From Paramecium sonneborni (lineage: Eukaryota > Ciliophora > Oligohymenophorea > Peniculida > Parameciidae), in assembly GCA_905182985.1 (NCBI GenBank), contig CAJJDN010000007.1:867491-931490 (forward strand): a stretch of DNA of 64,000 bases, written 5' to 3'. The position numbers were made by a program, and so were the translations under genes. This document shows positions 1-11,424 of the stretch, one piece after another. Every line of letters begins with the position of its first letter. Position 1 is the stretch's first letter. The notes under the pieces were generated by a model, which did no database searches, was not told the DNA's origin, and saw only the letters and a program-made list of their open reading frames with translations.

Positions 1-1271
1 ACTAGAATGAATTGATTTAAGAATTTAAGGTGATTTAGGAATCTCTTTTTAATTGTTCTTCTCTGCTAATAATTATTTATATTTCTATTCTAACTATTCT
101 AGTTCGTTTTAAAGTTATTAATTTTTCAATTTATAGTGATTCATTTCATCAACTTATACTCTATTATTAGTTTAGCATGGTAAATTCTTATAACCTTCAA
201 ATTAAATGATTTTATTTTTAAGTTCTTCATTTTCTTTTTGATTTATTTGAAGACATTCAAAAACTCGATTAAATTCTTTATTTGCTTGGTTAGCCTTTTC
301 TTCAGCCATTTATTTTTTTTTAATCTCTTCTGTTACTTTTTATTCTTATTCGATTAAATTTTTATTTAACTAAAAATTATGTAAATAATTACTTTTTAAT
401 TCTCTTAAACTAATGCTGTCATTTTTGTTTACAATTATTCTAGTATATTTTTTAATTTATTATAATCCTCTGCCATAGTAGATATTTTTGAATCATTATC
501 AGATCCAGAAATAGGATCATTATTTGATATTTCTTCTATTTTTCTAAAATTTGCTAAAATTTCTATCATTTTATCATTAATTTGATCTGGTAATTTACCA
601 TTTCCCATAATTTTTTATATTGATTACATTAAATCTCTTAAAGCACCAGAAATTTTAAAAATTTCAGTTTATAACTTTGGTTTTGATTAAATTAAATTAA
701 TATTTTATGAAGATAATCTACTATTGCCTACAGTTGGATGATTATCTGTAAATGGAGATTTTGCTTAAAATTATTAATAGTTTTCTTTAGAATCAATAAG
801 ACTTGTTCCATCTTTTTTGGTTGTGTTACTTTTTCTTTCTGTTATTAATTCTTTATTTGCATCACTTTAAAAAGTTCCGGCAAATGTTTTGTTGTATTCA
901 TATTTATAAGTTTCATATTATGGTTTAAATTCATTTTAAGATTTAATTACTTCTTATTGATTATGAGGTTTAAAAATATCATTGTTCTATGATCCATTTT
1001 TTACATTATGTTTGTATTGATAGGAATTGTCTAATTTTTAAGGAGGGGAAGGTTAAATAATAATGTTATTCTAATTAACTTACTTAGCATCAAATTAAGG
1101 TGATTATATATATGGTGAAGGACCATATTATTAAATCTTAGCTTGGGATTATGTTTTTGGATAATAGATTTATTTATCAGGAGATTACATAGAAAAATTT
1201 CCCATATCTTTAGATACAGAGTATTGTCTATTTAATGCTTAAATTTGGGTTGGCTTTTATACACTTTTCAT
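1..1271 (-). CDS. Coiled-coil protein, N-terminal part (C-terminus beyond window)
   Basis: One uninterrupted frame (TAA/TAG read as Gln) runs from an ATG at 1269-1271 to the left edge, about 423 codons with no TGA. The first ~230 residues are low-complexity and rich in Gln, Asn, Ser and Pro. From roughly residue 270 onward the composition turns to heptad-like Glu/Lys/Leu/Gln sequence, for example AEEKANQANKEFNR and KENEELKNK, typical of a long coiled coil. No catalytic motif is visible and I do not recognise the family. A structural, cytoskeletal or basal-body role would fit the composition but is inference. The gene starts 215 bp from a divergent neighbour, so the gap probably holds both promoters. 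Confidence 0.75.
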
Positions 1272-1486
1272 TATATGCTGTTAAATAACTTTATTTATTT
1301 TTCTGTTAAAATTAATATATTGTTTTACTAATTTTAAAGTCAATATCAAAAAATCTAAGGGTATGATTCTAATTTTATTATGAAACTAAATGTAATTTTT
1401 AAACTATTTCAAATACGAGAAAAAATTGTTAAAAATTTTTAGTAGTTTCTTTGATTGATAATTAAAGAATTAAAATAGATATAAAA

Positions 1487-2556
1487 ATGATGTATGAAGA
1501 AAAGCAACATTTTGATGTATTTTTAGAAAATGCAATTGCAATAAATGAACATTATTCCCTTTTAGATACCTTAAAAGCAATAGGTTCAGCAATATCTTTA
1601 GTTAATTTAAAAGGGAATTTATATCCATTTGGATCATTTTGTAATGGATTTCATGGAGCAGATAGTGATTTAGATTGTGTATTTATTACAGATTCATAAC
1701 TTGATGTATAATCTATATTAAGAAAAATTCGTTAAGGTGTTAAAGAATACAAAAAATCAAATTAAACACCCTTGCTAAGGTTCGATTAATTGATTTTATA
1801 TGCAAAAGTATTATAAATTATTTAAGTTAGATTCCATTGATAAAGATTTACGATATTACTAATAATGTAGCTATAGATTTAAGTATCAATAATATAAATG
1901 GAGTATTGAATTCTAAACTTTTAAATGAATATTCTCAAATGCATCCAAAAATATAATAATTAGGAAAATTATTAAAATTATGGGGAAAGAATTAACGTTT
2001 AATTGTGACCGGATAACTTACATCATATGCAATATTATTAACACTAATTCATTTTTTACAGTGCAAATATGATGTACCATTTTTATCAGATGTTGAATTA
2101 ACTAGAGATTAACTTTCATCTTTAGAATATTTTAGTGTTTAACCATTTTTTCAATTAGGATCTAAACCTAACTTAAATAAACTTGATAACACCACATTAT
2201 AACAATTATTATTTGAGTACTTTTAATATTATGAACCCTATGGTGAATTCGAAAAAAAAAAAATTTGTGTCTCTCTTCATTCTTAAGAAAGATAAAATAA
2301 AGATAATTATAAAGCGACACTAAAAATCATAGATCCTATTGATCCCAAAAGTGATCCAAGTAAAAATATTAAAAACAAATGTCATCGAATATAATCACAC
2401 TTTTTGAGGGCTAAAGAGTTGATAGGTAATTTTAAAAAATAATTTCTATATCAACTTTAGAATGTTAAAAATGTATAAGATTACTAAAAAAGTGCTAATG
2501 GAAATTATTAATATCAATTCAATCAAAATAGAAATAAAAATAGAGGAAAAAATTGA
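1487..2556 (+). CDS. Non-canonical poly(A) polymerase / terminal uridylyltransferase (Cid1-like)
   Basis: Two exons (intron 1808-1830, 23 nt) encode 348 residues. Residues ~45-65 carry the nucleotidyltransferase signature: FGSFCNGF followed by DSDLD supplies the GS motif and the first two catalytic aspartates. The third aspartate is in VAIDLSINN just after the intron. A PAP/OAS1-type central domain follows (KLLKLWGKNQRL, LTSYAILLTLIHFLQ). The family adds U or A to RNA 3' ends, acting in RNA decay or small-RNA metabolism. The Asn/Arg/Gln-rich C-terminus (NQNRNKNRG) may bind RNA. Without the substrate-specificity residues mapped I cannot choose between U and A addition. Start chosen at the first of two adjacent ATGs. 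Confidence 0.85.
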
Positions 2557-2708
2557 TATTATTTGAGTGATAAAATTATTATTTTAAAAAAGAATAAGAT
2601 AATTAATGATTATTTTCTTTTTTTAGATAAAACTTATTTTTACAAAAAATATTTTTATTATATTTGATAAAAATTAAAAAGTTTAAGTAAATCATAAAAT
2701 TATAATAA

Positions 2709-3859
2709 CATTAAAATATCGATTTTTATTTATTCAATAAATTCAATATTTAACAATTCCAGCTTAAGACATATGAAAGTCTAAGACTTCTACTTCTGTT
2801 TGATTTAAATTGCCATTATGACCACAACCTAAAGGAATAAAGGATCCTAATTAAATTTTTAATGATTCGTTAATTTTAGAAGCTTTTTTAATTATAAAAA
2901 TTACTTGGTTTTCTTTCTTCAGATTCTTTTACATCAATTTAAATTGATTAGTGTGATGGATGTTGATGCTAATTTCTCATAGTTTTTTTAAAGTTTTCTC
3001 TTATCAACTTAAGTCTTTAAATAATTATTTCCAAATCTTAGATTAACTAGAATATTAATTTATAAATACTCTAGTTCCATTAGGAGAATCTAAATTATTT
3101 TTTTCATTTTTAATTAAAGTTTCTATTTTGTTGATATTAGATGTAAATCTTGCAAATGCTAATTTTTGACAAACAACAGTGTTCATTTTTTTTTTTGAAA
3201 TATTTTTAAGAGGAAGATAAGATCCCCAGAAAAATATACTAAGTAAATAATCAAGGAAGATCTCATATTATTATGATTCATTGAAAGATGAAAATACATC
3301 ATTCAAAGTCATAGAAGCCGTTTCAAATGATTCAAAACATTCATAAACTTTATTCACAAATTTGAGTAGATTTTCATTTAATTTATCTTTTTCAGATAGT
3401 GTATATGGTCCCTTTAATTATGACATACCCTTAATTATAGTATTTAAAGTGATTCATACCTCATCAATATCAAGAGTAGAATTTTAATTCTATGAAAATT
3501 GTTTTTCTATTTCTTGAGATTCATTTATATAAGTAGAGTAGGAATCATCTAATGTTTTTTTATTTCTTTCAGTTTATAAGTCTTTCATAATATATTGAAT
3601 TCTATTGTATAAATATGATATTTAACTTACCTTTTATTTGCTTCAAAAAATGTAAGCATTTCTTATTTGTTTAATAACTAAGAATACCAAATATCAAAGA
3701 AAGTAGTACTCTCTGATTTTGGGATCCATGGTATAAATTTTAAAATTCTTTAGCAAAATGTATACTTTTAATCACTTTGTTTAAACTAATAATAATGTTA
3801 ATTAAATACATTTTCATCATTTTAAATTGAGCCTCCAAACTCTTTTATAAATATTTCTT
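2709..3859. repeat. Direct repeat copy 1 flanking the N at 3860 (assembly overlap)
   Basis: This 1151 bp block matches 3861-5011 at a constant offset of 1152 everywhere I compared it, with a single N between the copies. The block ends in mid-gene, so it is best explained as an unmerged overlap between two contigs joined by a nominal gap. Confidence 0.9.
2743..3859 (-). pseudogene. Artificial second copy of the 3' end of the alpha/beta hydrolase gene
   Basis: This minus-strand fragment repeats the C-terminal third of the hydrolase gene at 3895-6389, including the SFIPLGCGHNGNL segment and the same TGA stop. It has no start and no N-terminal half because it begins at the N. It should not be counted as a gene. 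It is a by-product of the unmerged contig overlap. Confidence 0.85.
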
Positions 3860-3860
3860 N

Positions 3861-5011
3861 CATTAAAATATCGATTTTTATTTATTCAATAAATTCAATA
3901 TTTAACAATTCCAGCTTAAGACATATGAAAGTCTAAGACTTCTACTTCTGTTTGATTTAAATTGCCATTATGACCACAACCTAAAGGAATAAAGGATCCT
4001 AATTAAATTTTTAATGATTCGTTAATTTTAGAAGCTTTTTTAATTATAAAAATTACTTGGTTTTCTTTCTTCAGATTCTTTTACATCAATTTAAATTGAT
4101 TAGTGTGATGGATGTTGATGCTAATTTCTCATAGTTTTTTTAAAGTTTTCTCTTATCAACTTAAGTCTTTAAATAATTATTTCCAAATCTTAGATTAACT
4201 AGAATATTAATTTATAAATACTCTAGTTCCATTAGGAGAATCTAAATTATTTTTTTCATTTTTAATTAAAGTTTCTATTTTGTTGATATTAGATGTAAAT
4301 CTTGCAAATGCTAATTTTTGACAAACAACAGTGTTCATTTTTTTTTTTGAAATATTTTTAAGAGGAAGATAAGATCCCCAGAAAAATATACTAAGTAAAT
4401 AATCAAGGAAGATCTCATATTATTATGATTCATTGAAAGATGAAAATACATCATTCAAAGTCATAGAAGCCGTTTCAAATGATTCAAAACATTCATAAAC
4501 TTTATTCACAAATTTGAGTAGATTTTCATTTAATTTATCTTTTTCAGATAGTGTATATGGTCCCTTTAATTATGACATACCCTTAATTATAGTATTTAAA
4601 GTGATTCATACCTCATCAATATCAAGAGTAGAATTTTAATTCTATGAAAATTGTTTTTCTATTTCTTGAGATTCATTTATATAAGTAGAGTAGGAATCAT
4701 CTAATGTTTTTTTATTTCTTTCAGTTTATAAGTCTTTCATAATATATTGAATTCTATTGTATAAATATGATATTTAACTTACCTTTTATTTGCTTCAAAA
4801 AATGTAAGCATTTCTTATTTGTTTAATAACTAAGAATACCAAATATCAAAGAAAGTAGTACTCTCTGATTTTGGGATCCATGGTATAAATTTTAAAATTC
4901 TTTAGCAAAATGTATACTTTTAATCACTTTGTTTAAACTAATAATAATGTTAATTAAATACATTTTCATCATTTTAAATTGAGCCTCCAAACTCTTTTAT
5001 AAATATTTCTT
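3861..5011. repeat. Direct repeat copy 2 flanking the N at 3860 (assembly overlap)
   Basis: Matches 2709-3859 base for base by eye. This copy continues seamlessly into the rest of the hydrolase gene, so it is the genuine location. Confidence 0.9.
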
Positions 5012-6389
5012 TAGTAACATCAACTTTTAATGATGACAGAAATGGTATAACTTCATCTTTTTAATCTACAGCTAAAATCTTATAACTTTAACATTCAACA
5101 TAAGATTTAGCAGAATTATAATCCCATGAGGTTAATAATTTAAATAAGAAACTAGCATATTTAGAAAATCCCACTTATGCAATCTTACTAATACTTGAAA
5201 ATGTTCTATCTGCAAATAATAAATTGCATTATCTAACTCTACCCAAATGACATGCAACCATTCCTCCTAGAGATTCACCATGAAATATCAGTTAGTTTAC
5301 TTTCAATTATGATGTAACATAATCACATATTACTTCTGCATCTTTCATAATGTCTTTTGTATTTGGTAATCCTTAACTTTCACAATATCCTCTATAATTC
5401 CATAAAAACATATTTATTCCACGTTTTAAATAATAATCAATCCATTCTGATTCATAATACATATATTCATAATATCCAGCATTTGGTTAACAAAATATTA
5501 CTGTACGATCATTATTCTCAGGGTCATCTTCATTTGCAAATATATAAAAACTTTAAATATCTAAATTTTTATTACCAATCAATTAATTTTCCATCATAAC
5601 CTTATACCTTAAATCTTTTTGTTTTAAAAGTATTTTCTAATTCAACTCTCATTTAATCAACTGTCCCAAGAGTTCTATTAAAGATCCATCTTTCTGCTTC
5701 TAAAAAAATGTTTTTAGGCATATAAATTTCTTATAATTAATCAATTAAGTTATCCAAAATTATTAGTAAATTTGAACATTGTTCTGTGTCCACTTTAATA
5801 TTTTGTTTACAATTATTAATGATTTCCTAAGGATTATCTAAATGACCATATAAAGAATTAGATTCTATTTAAATATCCTTCAGATTCTATTCTATTAACT
5901 GAAATAAACCAAATAGATGTTTTTATTGCTCATTTAATTCTTTTCTATAGTTTAATGAAGAAAAAATATTTAAAAATGACTACAAGGTTTTTTTAAATGG
6001 TAATAAATCTTCTGCATTTACTTCTTTGGTTCTAATTTACCTAAAATACATTACTCAGGTATCATTAATAATTTTCTAATCAAATTTTATAAACCTTCCA
6101 TTCTTTTATTTGCCCTTTTAGCTAAAGCTTTTGCATATCTATTCTCTACATTTCTTCTCCATAACCAATATGACCCGGGAAATACAAATAATCTGATAGT
6201 ATTTTTTATGAAAACATACAATCCCACAAAAAAAATCTAAAATTAAATGAATAAATTTTTAATTACAAAGTGACCTAGGCATCCAAATTGCATTATAATC
6301 AACCAATCTATAAGATATAAGATTCCTAGTATTGATATAACAATTCCTAAAATAGCCATTATTTTCTTTTGCACATCCGTAATTTACAT
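3895..6389 (-). CDS. Alpha/beta hydrolase, serine-hydrolase type, membrane-anchored N-terminus
   Basis: The protein opens with two hydrophobic stretches (MAILGIVISILGILYLIDW, then QIFFVGLYVFI), so it is probably membrane-anchored. The hydrolase fold follows: MFLWNYRGYCESQG, the nucleophile elbow FHGESLGG (GxSxG) and, near the C-terminus, PLGCGHNGNL, which should carry the catalytic His. The layout resembles the ABHD17/BEM46 group, but with a long insert before the His. I infer at least five introns (22-30 nt); the ones near 4090-4110 and 4605-4640 end AAG instead of TAG. One base appears to be extra in the A/T run at 5566-5570, between GYDGKLIDW and NLDIQSFYIFANEDD, and looks like a sequencing indel. 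Substrate unknown. Confidence 0.75.
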
Positions 6390-6499
6390 AATTAATTTTA
6401 AAAAAAATAATATTTTTCATAGTCTAGTCAACCTTTCTTTCATAAGATTAAGTTTTTTTTCATCCTTACCATAGTATTAGTACTATAATTAAATATATA

Positions 6500-7790
6500 T
6501 CATACAATTAAAAGTTAGCATTCACTGAGATTTTTTATAAATCCTTCTTATTGGTGTTATTCCTTTAATTTTTCTAGTTTATCAATATAAAGACTTAAGA
6601 AATCTTCATTACTCATATTCTCTATATGATTCTAATTTTGATTAATATTTCTAAAGTTCTGTTTCAAATATGAGTCATTTTTATCTTAAATTTTTTTTAA
6701 TTCTAAAGAATAGTTTTAATTAAAATATGTAGCTTATTTATATGTTTTTTAAGCAGAGCTAGTATTAATGTTAACTGGATCTTTACTCACAGTAATATTT
6801 TTACAATTACTTTAAGGACTAGGATCTGGAGTAATTCTTCTTTTTATTGTTGGTGATTTATATCTTTTCTCAGAATGTGCACTATTAGTCATCGCTTTTC
6901 TATTTCTGAGATGTTTCTGAAGTATTTCAGCTAATTATATAATTTCGCATCTATATTTAGGATCATAAGCTAATAAATTTCTAATTGCTTCAGTACTACC
7001 ATTAGAAATTGGATGTTTAAAAAATAACACCTAATCTTACTAGTATTATTTGAGTTTTTTAATTAAATCTTCTAACTCCATAGAGAAAAAAGGTACAACA
7101 CCTATATATAATTAAAAAAGAATACCAAATATCATCTCAAAATATAAGACTCCCAATGACCATATATCAGTTTTATGATTATAATCTTATTTTAAAAGAG
7201 TTTCAGGAGACATATATAAAGGAGAACCAACTTATAATTTCCTTTCCTCAAATTTTAATTTATCTTATTATATAGCAAATCCAAAATCAGCTAATCTTAC
7301 TTCTCCATTATGAATTAAAATATTTGATGGTTTAATATCTCTATGTATTATTTCTATATTAATTTATTTAAATATACATCTCTATTTTAAATATAAAAGT
7401 GCCTCTGCTATTTATAAGATATACACTATTACTTAATCTTCAGGTATTTATCCTTGTTGCTTTAAAATTTATAAAATATCTAACTAAAATTTAAATCTAG
7501 ATACCCGTTTCACAATATTCAAATACAATATAAAAGTTGTTTAAAGTTTCATAATGTGCATACATTTTAAGAATATGTTAATGATTTAATTGTTTTAGAA
7601 TATCTATTTCGTTCCTTAGCATTTACTCGAAGACTCCTTTCATTAATTTCTTATCAATTTGTTTTATTGCCACTATTTTCTTTGTTATTTCGTGATATCC
7701 CTTAAAAACATGTCCAAATTATCCTGAACCAATTTTATATTTATCAGATTAAAGATAAGCATATTCTCCAATTACTTTTTCGTTAAGCAT
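6500..7790 (-). CDS. Ser/Thr protein kinase, ULK/ATG1-like
   Basis: About 429 residues. Kinase landmarks are complete: P-loop GSGQFGHV, VAIKQIDKK with the ATP-binding Lys, catalytic loop HRDIKPSN, DFGFA, and the activation segment GSPLYMSPETLL. That combination is typical of the ULK/Unc-51 class. The tail (~140 residues) is Ser/Asn/Gln-rich with a basic stretch (SPTIKRRITPDPSP), probably regulatory. The frame breaks once at the GGG near 7504-7506, between EYCET and SRFKFQLDILQILKQQ. Dropping one G restores it and makes the length an exact multiple of three, so I read this as a one-base error. No intron is needed. Confidence 0.85.
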
Positions 7791-9236
7791 ATTAAATTTT
7801 AAATAATTTAACATAATGGATAAATATACTACAATAACAAATACTTATTATATTCTTAGCAAAATCTAGAGCTAATCAAAACGAATGATGTCTTTCTCTT
7901 AAAAAAGATTATAATTTCTACAATGCACTATCTCAAAGCTCTTTTAGAGTAATTTTAAAAAGGGAAGAATATAATCTCTGTTTAAATGACTTTTAATTTC
8001 AAATAGACCTAACTAAAAAAAATGAAAAAGTGAAAAGTAGCCAAAGTAAAATTAATTCTAGGATTCTTCTCTTCTATTAAAATAAAGAAAATAATAATAT
8101 AAATAACATGATAAAAAATCAAAATTAAACATATATAAAATAAATAATACAAAACTCTAAAATAATTTATGCAATTAAGAAAAAAGATTAAGAAACTAAA
8201 AGAGAAAGAACTGTAAATATAATAAGGTACTTAAACTATTTAATAATTAATTCAATTTACAAAGAATAACAACAAAATATAGAAATATTTTTAATATTAA
8301 TAGATTAAAATAAAATAGAATTTATGAAGTGAATGAAATGACCTTACCACTTATTTATATTCCAAAATAAACCTTTAATCGTAAAATAATTAAACCTTTA
8401 TTCTCCATTATAGTTAGCCTATCTGAAAATTTGAATGATAATAATTATATTAATTAAGAGAATTCTAACATTTAAATGATGGTTAATAAAATAAAAATAA
8501 AATTTCTCTACTATTTAATATAGTATTTTAAGAAAGAAAATTTTAATGTTTTATGTCAAGTTTTAATAAACAATTTAACTTTTAACAAAAAGATTAAATT
8601 ATTGACATAATTTATTATCAAAATTAAAATTATTATAATTAAAAGATTAATTATTGATAATCTTAATAAATGATCCAATAATAATTTTTAATTTTCCCTT
8701 GCGAAATTTTAAACATATATTATTTTCTTAGAAGGTAATTCAACCAAAAGAATAAAATTTAAATAGCTGCTCTAGTTGCTAAAATAAAATATAGATCCGG
8801 AAGAAATAAATTGATAATTAATTATAATTTAATAATTAAAATCTACATAGACATGATATTTTATGAGGAAGCTTAATTTTATATGTGTTTACAAGAAATT
8901 TGAAAATAAATGAATAGAAGAAATTGATTTTAATTCAGAAAAATGTTTTGGATAGAATTTATAGGATAATTAAAATGATTATTCTAAAATTAGGACTTTT
9001 AATTCAACTAGTTTGATGAAATAACCAAATTTAGAGTGAAAGTATTCGAATAAAAAATTTCAAACTAAATAATGATAGGATAAAATTTGAAAGTCTTTCT
9101 TTTGAAAATCTACATTAAAACAAAAAGTGAAGACATTTAAACTGGAATTGTTTAATTTGTAATAAGCATTGACAATATTTGATTTTAATGAAAGTGATGA
9201 TAATTTTAAATTGATTTAATTAATATTTATTTAATA
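7791..9236. other. Long gene-poor AT-rich interval
   Basis: Between the kinase start and the CSL4 start I find no frame longer than about 50 codons that looks coding. TGA is frequent in all frames. A weakly coding-like patch at about 8860-9190 (plus strand) has short fragments such as RTFNSTSLMKQ and VISIDNI in different frames. It could be a decayed gene or chance. The last ~200 bp should contain the CSL4 promoter. Confidence 0.6.
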
Positions 9237-9821
9237 ATGTAAAAAGTATATTTTCCTGGTGAATTAATAAGGCATAAGAATGAGTTGCAAAGTGGAATAG
9301 GAACATACGTTAAAGATGATAAAATATTTGCATCAATGAAGGGAAATTTAACAATGAATGAATAGCTTATATCAATATTTCCATCTCACTAATAAGATCC
9401 TGAATTGAAGATAGGAGCAATAATCATAGGTTAGGTCAATAGCATAAGAGAAGATAGAGTTTTTGTTAGAATTTTAAAGATAAACGGAGTAAAAGTTAAC
9501 AATTATATTGAAGGAGTATTGAGGTAATTGAATGAAATAATTATTAGAAAATAAAATATTAGATTACATGAAATTGATTTACTTGAAATGAATAAATGTT
9601 ATTTACCAGGAGATATAATAAAAGCAAGAATGATATCTTATGGAGATTCATTAAAATTGTATTTAAGTACAGCAGAAGATGAATTAGGAGTATTATTTGC
9701 AAAAAATTAAGAGACACAGAAATTAATGATTCCTTTATCTTGGGATGAAATGTTATGTGTAGAGAGTGGATTAAAAGAGAAAAGGAAAGTAGCTAAACCA
9801 AATTTTAATTAATTGGTCTGA
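9237..9821 (+). CDS. CSL4: Exosome complex RNA-binding cap subunit CSL4 (EXOSC1)
   Basis: An intronless frame of 194 residues. It shows the CSL4 arrangement: an N-terminal PGE box with G-x-G-T-Y (YFPGELIRHKN then GIGTYVKDDKIFASMKGN), a central S1-like OB-fold (IGAIIIGQVNSIREDRVFVRILKINGV), and the C-terminal domain with CYLPGDIIKARMISYGDS followed by LYLSTAEDELGVLFAKN. CSL4 is one of three cap proteins of the eukaryotic RNA exosome, which degrades and trims RNA 3'-5'. Usual length is ~180-200 residues, so it is complete. The stop lies 38 bp from the convergent OXA1 gene's stop. Confidence 0.92.
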
Positions 9822-9858
9822 TTTGTCAATAATTTATATAATGGTTTATATATAATCC

Positions 9859-11009
9859 TCATTTTTATTTTTTTGGTTTATTTGAAAAGATCTTAACTTT
9901 TTATTCTCCAGATTTAGCTTCATGAATAATATGTTAAGCATCTGTTTAAACTTCTTTTTATGGAGGAGCTGTTGTTGTTGTTGTAGTTGTTATATCATTA
10001 TTTAAATCAGCTCTATCTTAAACAACAGCTTTAACAATTGTTTGTATATTCATATTATTTTATCTTTCTAAAATAGTACCAGGTAAATATTTTGGGATTC
10101 CAAACATCCTAGATTTTAAATTGTAATTTACTTTCTAATTTTCTCTTATCTAGCTAAAGCTGTAATTAATAAATGACAAAATGCAGAGGAACACCAATAA
10201 AGATTTACACCAGCTGGGAAAAAGATAACAACAGGAATAGAAAAAAAAGGTAAAAATCTAACATATCTATAATACTTTGCAAAAGGAACTGTAGATTATG
10301 ATTACATATTAGGATTTAAAGAGATGTTCCAAAATGTAAAAAAGGAACTCATTATTGGTAATATACCATAAGGATCATATTCACTTAAATCTTAAAACCT
10401 ATTATTTAATATATTTATTACCATAAAAATCCTTGACTTTTTAATCCTTCATATTTATCTGGTAAAGAACATACATATCTTAATGATAAAAACCATGTGA
10501 ATAGAAATGGCATTTGTAATATTGATAATCCTGGAATTAACATATTTATATTGTGTTTTCTTTTAAAAAGTTTAAATTATTTTTATGCTGCTCTACTAGC
10601 TTTAAAATCTTATGCTCTCATAGCTCTTTAAATCATATTTTAAAAATTCTTAGTTTCTGGCTCTATTAATTTCATACGACATGCATTTAATTATGCAGAA
10701 AACATTAAAGGTGTAAAAGCAATCTTTATACCCATTGATATTGCTAAGATTCCCCATCCCATTCCCCAACTCTTTTTATTAATAGACAATATTTACTAAA
10801 TCATTAGCTAAATAAAGTAATATTTCTCTTGAGTATTCATCTAATGAATTATACATATTCGTAGGAGTGTATGCAGAAAATCTACTTATGATGTCTTCTA
10901 CCATAATACTAGAAGGAGCACTGATTCCTTAATAAACATTCCCAAAATCAAAAACACCTGTTGGAATTTTACTTGAGAATTTGTATATTTTAAGTGTTCT
11001 CGATATCAT
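9859..11009 (-). CDS. OXA1: OXA1/YidC/Alb3-type mitochondrial membrane protein insertase
   Basis: Four exons give 359 residues. SWGMGWGILAISMGIKI and FTPLMFSAQLNACRM match the first transmembrane region of OXA1. Then follow the charged matrix loop (FKASRAAQKQFKLFKRK), ILQMPFLFTWFLSLRYV, and VVIFFPAGVNLYWCSSAFC, the diagnostic last-membrane-helix motif. OXA1 inserts mitochondrially and some nuclear-encoded proteins into the inner membrane. The N-terminal ~85 residues could hold a targeting presequence. Introns are about 10769-10793 (25 nt, ends AAG), 10405-10427 (23 nt) and 10126-10148 (23 nt). Their removal gives exactly 360 codons. A run of Thr from ACA/ACT codons lies near the C-terminus. 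Confidence 0.88.
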
Positions 11010-11424
11010 AAATATAATTTTATCATTTTTTTATAAAATATTGCTTTCCTCCCTTTACAATATATTTACTAAAACATGATTATTTAATGATTGAGTCCTT
11101 TATACCCTTAACAACTAAAAAAGATAGCTATCTAAAAATATTAATTGTAATAAAGAATAAGAAGCTAAACATTCATACAACTTTATTTATACTCTAAACA
11201 ATAGCAAACAAAGTTAATTTAAAAATTTATATAAGAATCATAGTATATCCTCTAATTATATAAATAATAAACATAATATTTCTAATTTGATATATATAAA
11301 TATTCATCTTTGTTCATCATTATTACAATTAGTTTGTTATAGTTTTAATTTCGATTGCGCTTACTATGATAATCAGTTAATAAATAATAATATTAATATT
11401 GAAATATATTAAAATTCAAAATTA
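11010..11424. promoter_or_regulatory. Divergent intergenic region between OXA1 and the TPR gene
   Basis: About 415 bp of AT-rich sequence between two start codons on opposite strands. I see no coding frame and no recognisable element. It must contain both upstream regions. Confidence 0.5.
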
